Shown here: in pieces, positions 17,168-24,823 of the stretch | Layout: each line of letters begins with the position of its first letter | Position numbering within the stretch: the stretch's first letter is position 1 | From: Nonomuraea coxensis DSM 45129 | Lineage (GTDB): Bacteria > Actinomycetota > Actinomycetes > Streptosporangiales > Streptosporangiaceae | Reading direction: 5' to 3' | DNA: 64,000 nt | Assembly (NCBI RefSeq): GCF_019397265.1 | Contig: NZ_CP068985.1 | Coordinates: 1,178,001 to 1,242,000 of the forward strand | The notes under the pieces: model-generated | Database searches by the model: none | What the model was told of the DNA's origin: nothing | What the model saw: the letters and a program-made list of their open reading frames with translations, nothing else | Position numbers and translations under genes: made by a program

Positions 17168-19663
17168 TTATTTCTTTTTCTTTTTCTCTTTTTTGACGGG
17201 GTTGAGCTGGCCCTGTAGCTTGTCCGCTGCCTTTTCTAGCATATCCTTGAGTGTCCCTGCCAGCGGCCCGAGTAGCTTCCTTACATGTTTATTGTCCATG
17301 AATCCGGCAGCTTTGATTAGGATCGCTGGGAGAATTCCGCCAAGTGCGATTTCTGTGCCTACTGCTTCCCAGAAGCCTTTCCAGAATACGCCCATGACCT
17401 GTTCGGCAGTACCTAGACCTTTGGGGTCGTCGCTCTTTTCGTAGGCGTGTTTTATCAGTGCGACGAGGCCGCCGACAAGTCCTTTGCAGGCGAGGTAGCC
17501 GAATCCGGTTCCGCGGCAGACGACGCCAAGCGCTTCTTCGATGGCCCAGAATATTACGCCACAGACGGAGAAGAATTGGCATTCGCGTTTGCCGTCGAGA
17601 TCGAAGCAGTTGATGGGGTCGGCAGAGCAGTAGTCATAGGCATTGGCGCTGCCTCCGAAAACAGGGTCGACTTGGAGGAAGCGTCCAGTCTCCGGGTTGT
17701 AAAGCCTCACCCCCATGAGGACCAGGCCGGCGAGGCTGTCGATGGACCGTTGCTCTCCGCCGAGCCACCCATATCGGATGGGGTTGGTGGTGTTCTCGGT
17801 CCGGGAAATGCCGTACTCAGTCTGCTCGAAGTAGGCTGTGATGCCGACGGCTGCCGTGGTGTTGTCGCAGGTGGCGACGACATCCCCGTGAAGGTTGATG
17901 AGTTGGATGGTGCTGGAGCCGGTGCTGGACTGGGTTGCTGCCAGTCCAATAAACCCGACGATGTTACGGGTCCACGTGCCATCCGCTTCGGCTATCCAGG
18001 CCGGGCTATCCCCCGATCCGGAGTAGTGATTGACGACTGTGCCGGGGCGGGGCCCACCGGTGCTGATCATCGAACGAATACGCCACAGCGGGTCCAGGGT
18101 GAAGGTCTTGTGCTGACCGTTCTGGGTGAGAGAAGCGACCATGTCATTGACGTGATAGCCGACCTGCAGGTTGGTCCCGCCTTCGACGTGGTGACTAGGT
18201 ACCTGGGTAGTGCGGCCGAAGGCGTCGTAGGAATAGCCGCTGTCAGTGATCCGATCGGCATTGTCGAAGCTCGATGTGCGGGTTGCGGCGGAGGTGGAGG
18301 TGGAGCATGCGCCAGCTGCATCGGCACCGTAGGTAGTGAGACTGGTGCGATTGGAGTTGACGTCAAAGCCGTAGACGCGTGTGGTGCATTGGCCCTTGTA
18401 GCTGTCGGCGACCTGTGTGAGGCGACCAGCGGTGTCGTAGGTGTATCGCTGGCTACTGGCGGAGCTGCTGCTCGCGGAGACTCGACCCAGGAAATCAGGA
18501 GTCTGGGTAAACTCCATCCAACGGGTTCCGCTCTTGGAATACGTCTGGCCGATCCTCTTGCCGCGGTTGTCATAGCGATAGGTGGCTGTCAACCCGTTCG
18601 GATAGGCTTGCTGAGCCAACTGACCGTCAGCGTCATAGGCGGCGGTGAAAGAACCTGCGCCAGACGCTTCGATCTTGACGGGGTAGCCTCGGCGCTCCGT
18701 CTTGCCGTCCGCGCTGGTGCCGTCGTAGGTGTAGGTGGTGATGCCCTTGCCGTCGTTGACGGTGGCTACTTGGTCGTCCACGGTATAGGTGGTGATCGAG
18801 GTGTTGCCGTCGGCATCGGTGTTGGAGATCTCCCGGCCGAAACTGTCATAGCTCGTGCTGACGACGGCGTCGCCCGCTCCTGCCTGGGTCTTCATGCCGG
18901 TGGCGGGATGGTAGGTATAGCTGATCTCGGGCAAAGCGCTGCCGCCCTCTGCTTCCGGCAGAACATCTACCTTTGACTTCTCCACTCGGCCTGCGGCATC
19001 GCGGCGGGTAGTAGTGATCCGGGTGGTGGACCCCACAGTTTCACGTACCGTTGCCGTATCGCCGAGATATCCGTAGGTCGTCACGGTGATGGGGAGCGGG
19101 TTCTGTGCTGGTTGCGTCACCGGCGCTGTACGGCAGGCCAGTCCGGCCCACTGAGGTTTGTTTCCGCATTCCGTGACAGAGGGGTGTGCGCCTACGGTGT
19201 AGTAGCTGAGCGCTGTGGTGCCGGCGTCCGTGCCGTTCGAGGCGGGCATGCGACGTTCTATTTCCCGGCCTGCAGCATCGAAGCGAAGTTTCCGGACGAT
19301 ATCAGCTTGGCCATCGAGGACTGTTGTTTCGCTGGTTGGGCGTCGCAATTCCCAGCCGCTCACATCGCCAGAGGCAATGGGGTCGTAGCCCATTTTGGTG
19401 GTTCGAACATCGTTGGGGCCGGGGGTAGCCGAACCATCAAGAATGATCGGCTCAATTTTCGTCGTGGTTGGCAGCCGGTAGATCGTGCTGCTGACCGGTT
19501 TGCCCTCGTCATAAGTGATCAGCGTGCGTTGCCGGCTGGACACGAGCGCCCCAGACGCTAGGAGCACCGGCCGTGCCGGGTCCAGACCTTCGATCAGTTC
19601 CTCGTTATTGCCATATGTTCTGATCCGAGTAAGCAGATTCGCTCGCTCTGCCGAGTCGAGGCT
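17168..19663 (-). CDS. Rhs/YD-repeat protein, C-terminal part with RHS core and variable tip (separated from N-part by a frameshift)
   Basis: This frame continues the upstream Rhs frame after a one-base loss near 19663; its first conventional start would be GTG 19567. It holds many YD repeats (YDANG/YDSFGREI-type) and ends in the RHS core GVRLYNPETGRFLQVDPVFG with YDYCSADPINCFDLDG. After the core comes a 139-residue tip (17168-17587), rich in hydrophobic segments and glycine, with three cysteines early on and a terminal run of lysines. In polymorphic toxins this tip is the effector. Its hydrophobicity suggests a membrane target, but no known toxin family is recognised. Function of the split gene is uncertain. 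Confidence 0.85.
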   Translation of the reverse strand, partial: SLDSAERANLLTRIRTYGNNEELIEGLDPARPVLLASGALVSSRQRTLITYDEGKPVSSTIYRLPTTTKIEPIILDGSATPGPNDVRTTKMGYDPIASGDVSGWELRRPTSETTVLDGQADIVRKLRFDAAGREIERRMPASNGTDAGTTALSYYTVGAHPSVTECGNKPQWAGLACRTAPVTQPAQNPLPITVTTYGYLGDTATVRETVGSTTRITTTRRDAAGRVEKSKVDVLPEAEGGSALPEISYTYHPATGMKTQAGAGDAVVSTSYDSFGREISNTDADGNTSITTYTVDDQVATVNDGKGITTYTYDGTSADGKTERRGYPVKIEASGAGSFTAAYDADGQLAQQAYPNGLTATYRYDNRGKRIGQTYSKSGTRWMEFTQTPDFLGRVSASSSSASSQRYTYDTAGRLTQVADSYKGQCTTRVYGFDVNSNRTSLTTYGADAAGACSTSTSAATRTSSFDNADRITDSGYSYDAFGRTTQVPSHHVEGGTNLQVGYHVNDMVASLTQNGQHKTFTLDPLWRIRSMISTGGPRPGTVVNHYSGSGDSPAWIAEADGTWTRNIVGFIGLAATQSSTGSSTIQLINLHGDVVATCDNTTAAVGITAYFEQTEYGISRTENTTNPIRYGWLGGEQRSIDSLAGLVLMGVRLYNPETGRFLQVDPVFGGSANAYDYCSADPINCFDLDGKRECQFFSVCGVIFWAIEEALGVVCRGTGFGYLACKGLVGGLVALIKHAYEKSDDPKGLGTAEQVMGVFWKGFWEAVGTEIALGGILPAILIKAAGFMDNKHVRKLLGPLAGTLKDMLEKAADKLQGQLNPVKKEKKKKK

Positions 19664-22600
19664 CCGGCAACGTAGGGATCGGTGTCGGGAGTTGGGGTGA
19701 GCGCCTGCGCGCGATTCCCAGCAGTCAGCTCCCAGATCGCGCGGCCGTTCTTGTCATATCGGGTAGCGGAAATCTGCCAGGCTCCGGCACCAAACTGAGC
19801 ACTATTGACTGGCCGCCCGTTGACGTCGGTGTAAACCAGGCTTCCGTACTCCCAGTCCGCGGCGAGCGGCATGTAGGCGCCATCGCTGCCGCGTGGCGGC
19901 ACATGCGAGGCCGGGAACATGGCCGCACCTATCACCGGTAGATCCGTCGACTGACCCCATCTGTTGGTTTGCGCCGCGGTCAAGTCGACCGGCACTCCGG
20001 TACCGCCGATCGGCACATCGTAGGCGACCGACCACGTCGGGTCGACGTCGCCTCCTTCGCGCTGCACGTGCGCGAGACGGCCGCGGCTGTCGTACTCCAT
20101 CCGCCACGGCGCGAGCCCAGGCGGGGTGATCTGGGAGACCCGGCCCTCGCCGGTGTAGTAATAGACCGTGGCAAGATTGGTACGCGGGTCGGTGACCTGG
20201 CGCAAGTGTCCGGTCGAATCATACAGGTAAGTCGCCAGCGGCGTCGTCTTCATGGCGTTCGATTCAGGGTCGAACGCGGTGAACGACACGGTCTTGACCT
20301 GCTCCTTGAAATCGCCCCAGCCGGAGGCGACCCCTGTGGCGGTGGTGGCGGTGGCGTAGGAGATTTCAAGCGCTCGACAGCCGGCCACCAAGGTCGTCCC
20401 GCAAGTGACGCCGGTGGGGACAGGGGCGAGGATACGGGTCACCCGCCCATTGATGTCTCGGTAGTAGTTGACGGCCGATTCGGCGGCCGTGGTTTCGGTG
20501 CGGGCTATCAACCAGGAATCGTGGACCTTGGTGTAGGTGGTCTTGCTCCCGCTGCTGTCGGTGACGATGAGTTGTTCGCCGCTGGTACTGATGCGTGTGC
20601 CGTCGGCGGCATCGCCGACGCCGCCGAAACTGCTGCCGTTCTTGACGTAGGTCAAGGACGCACCGTTGGGGCCGATGAGCTGGAGGGAATCGGAGGCGCC
20701 GTCGCCGGAGGGGGTGTATTCGGATACCCACGAGGGTGTGGCGGGGAAGGAGTCCTTCCAGCCGGGGCCGAAGACTCCGGCTTCGTATTGTGAGGTGGGT
20801 CGGAGGGTGGTGAGAGTGCGGTTGACCGAGATGCCGAACAGACTCGCGTCCGTGCTGGTGAGGGAGAAGTCGCCGGATTGCAGGGCGACGGTACCAGGGC
20901 CGATGTCGGCGGTGGCGTAGGAGCCGCCGAAGGCGGAGGTGTCGAGGGTGAACGTGATGGGTTCTGTGCAATCCTCGGCTACCGTGCCTCCGCTGAAGCA
21001 GGCCCGGACTTTGACCTGACCTCGTTGGTCCTGGACCGTCTTGGCCACGTTCCAGATGAGGTCGGCGAAGTTCTTCGACGTGTCGGTACGGCTCTGCGGC
21101 CAGCCGGAGATGGGGGTGCTGGAGCCGGGCGGGGTCACGTCACTGGCTGGGATCGGATACCACCAGACGTCGTACCACTCGTAGCGGACGCTTGTCCGGC
21201 CAGGCGGTGCGGTGGTGGCCAGCGTCACCGACTGCTGGGTACGGCTGTCCTCCTTGGGGCTGAGGAAGCCGCCCGCTCCGATGCCGAAGCTGTAGGCGGC
21301 GGCCTGGGAGGTGTTGTGGGCCTTGTCCCGGGTCTTTACATACAGGGTGTGCCAGCCGACCGGACGGTTCATCATGATGTGTCCCAGCGGCTGCCCGGCC
21401 TGTCCCGTGTTCAGGTGGGGGGTGGTCGGATCGTCCAGTCCCCACCAGTAGCCGGACACGTCGCCCGATGAGGAGCCAGCGATGCAGGTGTAAGGCTCGT
21501 CCGGATTTATGTAGGAGACCCAGCCGTTCGCCGGGACCGGGCACTGGATGGCCGGCTGCTGTGGTGGGCTAGCGTCGATGGCCAGGAGTTGCCACGCCGA
21601 CCAGGCCGAGTGTTCGGCGCCGTCAAAGGCGCGAGCGCGCCAGCGCACTTTCCACCCGTCGGTGAGTTTGCCCGATGGGACTGTGATCTTCGCGGAAGTT
21701 CCGGCTTGTACGCCGTCCACGGCGCCGGACCAGATCAGGCCACTGCCTTGTCCCGTGGTGGCAGGGTCGTGCCCGACTTCGAATTCGGCGCGTAGCACGC
21801 CTCCGTCCGGATCCTTGACAAATGCATGCAGAGCCGGAGTGGTAGTTGATGCGTAGATGACACCCCCCTCCGAGGCGATGGGCGTCGCACGCAACTGGTC
21901 CAGGGACGGTGCCGATCCGTAGGTGACGACCAGTTTCGGCGGCTGTGCCCCCGCGCCGGTCTTTTCCGAGGAGTGGAAGGACCGCGTGTACTGGCGCTCG
22001 AACTCGGTCGGCCATTCCTCGGTGAGACGCAGCATCACGCCATAGCCGGGAGAGCCTTGTGCCCAGGCCTTGGCGATGTCGGTGATCTGCCAGGTCCAGG
22101 TTCCCGCGGGGATGTCGAAATCATCGGTGCAGGGGCCTGGTTCCTGGGCGCGCTGCTCGCCGCTGGTGGTCGTCGTCGGCTGGTTGGACCAGACAGTACT
22201 GCTAGCCGTCCATGAACTGGTGATGCGCTGGGCCTTGATGCTCAACCCAGACTCGCACCCCCAGTTGTAGTCCCCCGTGTGCAGTTCTAGCTTGGCGTCG
22301 GTGATCGCTTTACCCGCCAAGGAGGAGGTGTTGAAACGCAACAATGACCTGTCGAAGTGCCGTTTGGTGGTGCTCCCGCTGGCACTGTCGCCCTGGCCAA
22401 TGACCAGTTCCTCACCGCCCGGATTGCCGTACCCCGAGTCTCCGACCGAGCCTGCGGTGGGGGAGGTGAGTGTGGTGTCGCTCAGCACGGACAACGTGGT
22501 TGTAGGGTCGACGGTCACCGGATAGTTGGTAGCCGGGTCGGCGAGGAACTCCGCATCGGGCCTGAGGACCAGCAGCTGCTGGTCGCCATCGGTCACGACC

Positions 22601-23451
22601 TGGGCGTCAATCTCGCCCCGCGACGGTGCGGGAGGGGCAGGCTGCTCCGTTGTCGGAGCGGTTGAGGTCTCGTACATGACCGGCTCCGGCGCCGCGGCCA
22701 CTGTCGTGCCCTTGGCGTCGGTGAGTTCGAGCCCGCCCTGTTTGGTCTTGGCGAGGGTGAGCCCCTTTGTCTGGATCGGGATCTTGTACTCGACTGGTGC
22801 GCTTGGGCGCTCACGCAGTACGACATCATGGCTGAATCCCGTGGGCAGGGCGGTCACAACCAGGTCCGCCCCGGGGCCTGCGGCGTCGCTGTAGATGGCC
22901 TTGTTGCCCTCGACCTTCGGCGCAGGGAGAGGAGTGGGCCAGGTAAGCACGTAGGACTGCGTGTCGGAACGCTCCAGCACAGCCAGTGGCTTGCCGCCGC
23001 CGCCCGCGGAGAAGGTCACGTTGGCCAGCGTCGCCTTCGGCTTCAGCACCCCGTCGGCGGCCACGAGCGAGGTGTCGATCGGGGCCCAGCTCTCACCCTG
23101 CTTGACTCTGACGGGGCCGCTGGAGGCTTCCAGGGTGGTGGTGCCGTCGGGGTTGGCGTAGGTGAGCGTCGTCTCCGTCGTCTCCCCCGACACGAGAACC
23201 CGGCTGCCCTGCAGCCGGGCCGATAACGCGGCGGAGACGCGGTCAGGCCGCTCCGATACCGGCTGCACGGCGGGCGTCGTGGCACCGGTCGGTGTGAGGG
23301 AGGTCTGAGCTACGGCCGAGGCGTTCTCGGCTGCTAAGGACGCGGTCAGCGTCAGGACGGTCACCACGGTGGTGACCATGAAGCGCGTCCAGGACCGGCG
23401 CCTGCGCATCGGCGCGGACGGACGCACTACGGGGGGTGAAGATAAACTCAC
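19594..23451 (-). CDS. Rhs/YD-repeat secreted protein, N-terminal part (DNRLRE domain), ends early by frameshift
   Basis: The 1,285-residue frame starts at GTG 23451 behind a GAGGT site. It begins with a basic stretch and a signal peptide (RFMVTTVVTVLTLTASLAAE, then NASA). A DNRLRE-type surface domain sits at about residues 325-510 (HFDRSLLRFNTSSLAGK, YGVMLRLTEEWPTEFE). The Rhs shell region follows from about 840 (FGISVNRTLTTLRPTSQYEA, VFGPGWKDSFPA). The last 20 residues are out of frame: reading the next frame from 19663 gives family-like sequence SLDSAERANLLTRIRTYGN that joins the C-terminal part. The intact protein would be about 2,100 residues, usual for actinomycete Rhs proteins. Confidence 0.88.
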   Translation of the reverse strand: MSLSSPPVVRPSAPMRRRRSWTRFMVTTVVTVLTLTASLAAENASAVAQTSLTPTGATTPAVQPVSERPDRVSAALSARLQGSRVLVSGETTETTLTYANPDGTTTLEASSGPVRVKQGESWAPIDTSLVAADGVLKPKATLANVTFSAGGGGKPLAVLERSDTQSYVLTWPTPLPAPKVEGNKAIYSDAAGPGADLVVTALPTGFSHDVVLRERPSAPVEYKIPIQTKGLTLAKTKQGGLELTDAKGTTVAAAPEPVMYETSTAPTTEQPAPPAPSRGEIDAQVVTDGDQQLLVLRPDAEFLADPATNYPVTVDPTTTLSVLSDTTLTSPTAGSVGDSGYGNPGGEELVIGQGDSASGSTTKRHFDRSLLRFNTSSLAGKAITDAKLELHTGDYNWGCESGLSIKAQRITSSWTASSTVWSNQPTTTTSGEQRAQEPGPCTDDFDIPAGTWTWQITDIAKAWAQGSPGYGVMLRLTEEWPTEFERQYTRSFHSSEKTGAGAQPPKLVVTYGSAPSLDQLRATPIASEGGVIYASTTTPALHAFVKDPDGGVLRAEFEVGHDPATTGQGSGLIWSGAVDGVQAGTSAKITVPSGKLTDGWKVRWRARAFDGAEHSAWSAWQLLAIDASPPQQPAIQCPVPANGWVSYINPDEPYTCIAGSSSGDVSGYWWGLDDPTTPHLNTGQAGQPLGHIMMNRPVGWHTLYVKTRDKAHNTSQAAAYSFGIGAGGFLSPKEDSRTQQSVTLATTAPPGRTSVRYEWYDVWWYPIPASDVTPPGSSTPISGWPQSRTDTSKNFADLIWNVAKTVQDQRGQVKVRACFSGGTVAEDCTEPITFTLDTSAFGGSYATADIGPGTVALQSGDFSLTSTDASLFGISVNRTLTTLRPTSQYEAGVFGPGWKDSFPATPSWVSEYTPSGDGASDSLQLIGPNGASLTYVKNGSSFGGVGDAADGTRISTSGEQLIVTDSSGSKTTYTKVHDSWLIARTETTAAESAVNYYRDINGRVTRILAPVPTGVTCGTTLVAGCRALEISYATATTATGVASGWGDFKEQVKTVSFTAFDPESNAMKTTPLATYLYDSTGHLRQVTDPRTNLATVYYYTGEGRVSQITPPGLAPWRMEYDSRGRLAHVQREGGDVDPTWSVAYDVPIGGTGVPVDLTAAQTNRWGQSTDLPVIGAAMFPASHVPPRGSDGAYMPLAADWEYGSLVYTDVNGRPVNSAQFGAGAWQISATRYDKNGRAIWELTAGNRAQALTPTPDTDPYVAGASTRQSERICLLGSEHMAITRN

Positions 23452-23505
23452 CCATACCTCGCTTTCAGGTGATTATCAGGAAATACACAGGCAAAACGGA
23501 GAGAG

Positions 23506-23533
23506 CGTATATCGAGATCGACTGCTTGATCAA
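23506..23533 (-). promoter_or_regulatory. Candidate promoter of the Rhs gene
   Basis: On the minus strand TTGATC (23528-23533) and TATACG (23506-23511) are 16 bp apart, about 55 bp before the Rhs start. It lies about 45 bp from the recombinase core site, so recombinase binding could influence toxin expression (inference). Confidence 0.45.
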
Positions 23534-23575
23534 GACCGGCTCCGTTGCGAAAATCCCTCGAATGGACGCGAGCGA

Positions 23576-23687
23576 GCTGCCGCAGTAAATACCGGATTTA
23601 CTGCGGCAGCGGCCCTCGCCATGCCATCCTGAGCTGGATCCCCCACACTGGTGATCATGATTGAGGTGTACGCATTTACTGCGACAG
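23576..23687. other. Putative TnpI internal resolution site (inverted core plus accessory half-site)
   Basis: A perfect inverted repeat of 15-bp arms, GCTGCCGCAGTAAAT and ATTTACTGCGGCAGC, surrounds a 5-bp spacer ACCGG (23576-23610). A further related half-site ATTTACTGCGACAG sits at 23674-23687, just upstream of the recombinase start. This layout of inverted core arms, short spacer and accessory motif before the recombinase gene is that of the Tn4430 IRS recognised by TnpI. A second accessory motif is not obvious. Confidence 0.7.
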
Positions 23688-23703
23688 AGAGAGGGGTGTA
23701 CGT

Positions 23704-24735
23704 GTGAGCCTGATCGCCGCCGACGTGCTCCCGCTCGGACATGATCGGCCCGGCACGTACGCCGACGCGGTCGAGGTCTATCTGCGTTCCGCCGGGGTCG
23801 CCGCCTCGTCCCAGCGGATCTACCGGATCTCGCTGACCACCTGGGCCTGGCTCGCCCGCGACGAGCAGCCACCCCTGGGCAGGGCCCGCCGCGGCGCCAC
23901 CCCACCCGCCGTCCCCTTCGCCACCTTGGACGAGCCGGCCACCGCCGGCGTGCTCGCCGACGCCTTCGCGACGCGAGCCCGGCTGGCCGACGCCGACACC
24001 GTCAACCGGGAGCTGTCCGTGCTGAAGACCGCCATCGGCTGGTGGCGGGCGCGCGGGTGGCTCGCCACCAACCCGATCGTCGGAATCGAACGCCGGCCCG
24101 CGCCGCCGGACCGAACCCGGGCGCTGTCACGCGCCCAGATCACCGCGCTGTTGGAGCTGAAAGCGCCCCTGCGGGAGAAGACGCTGTGGCGGATGCTGTA
24201 TGACACGTGCGCCCGCGCCGAGGAGATCCTCAGCCTCGACATCGACGATCTCCTGCTGGCCGACAAGCGTGCCCGTATCGTCTCCAAGGGCGGTGCCACG
24301 GACTGGGTGCATTGGCAGTCCGGCACAGCCCAGCTGCTGCCGCGGCTGCTCAAGGGCCGCACTCGCGGCCCGGTCTTCCTCACCGACCGGCGGGCACTCG
24401 CTCACACCCCCGCCCTCGACGTCTGCCCGGTCACCGGCCGAGCGCGTCTGTCCTACCGTCGTGCCGCGGAACTGTTCGAGACCCTCACCCGGCCGCTGGC
24501 CCACCCTGGCATCACCGACACCGCCGAACTCGAGCTGCGGGGTGGCTGGACGCTGCACCAGCTACGCCACTCCGCGCTGACCCACGAGGCCGAAGACGGG
24601 ACCAACACCCCCACCCTGCTGGCCCGCTCCCGGCACGCCTCGGTCCGCTCCCTCGAACGCTACGCCCGGCCCAGCGTCGACGCCGTCGCCAGCCACGTCG
24701 CCTCCCGCGACCCCCTAGCACGCCGCACCACCTGA
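23704..24735 (+). CDS. Tyrosine recombinase, TnpI-like cointegrate resolvase of the Tn3-family element
   Basis: The 343-residue protein resolves the cointegrates made by Tn3-type transposition. The N-terminal core-binding domain covers about residues 15-135 (YADAVEVYLRSAGVAASSQR). The catalytic domain carries the expected residues: R in CARAEEILSLDIDDL, K in ARIVSKGG, HxxR in LHQLRHSALTHEA, H in SRHASVRS and the nucleophilic Y in LERYARPS. GTG 23704 follows a GAGAGGGG site. Most Tn3-family elements use serine resolvases; TnpI-type elements form the Tn4430-like minority. The site at 23576-23687 is its likely substrate. It and the transposase converge, with 88 bp between their stops. Confidence 0.9.
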   Translation: MSLIAADVLPLGHDRPGTYADAVEVYLRSAGVAASSQRIYRISLTTWAWLARDEQPPLGRARRGATPPAVPFATLDEPATAGVLADAFATRARLADADTVNRELSVLKTAIGWWRARGWLATNPIVGIERRPAPPDRTRALSRAQITALLELKAPLREKTLWRMLYDTCARAEEILSLDIDDLLLADKRARIVSKGGATDWVHWQSGTAQLLPRLLKGRTRGPVFLTDRRALAHTPALDVCPVTGRARLSYRRAAELFETLTRPLAHPGITDTAELELRGGWTLHQLRHSALTHEAEDGTNTPTLLARSRHASVRSLERYARPSVDAVASHVASRDPLARRTT

Positions 24736-24823
24736 CACCACGCTCACCGTACGCCTGGGTAAGGGGTGTACGGACGAAGCCAGGCCAGGCCAGCCATTGG
24801 CTCCACCAGCCGCATCGACACCG

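Noticed and set aside
19655-19675. Programmed ribosomal frameshift in the Rhs gene
   Set aside because: No slippery heptamer or following pseudoknot is visible; a plain indel explains it better.
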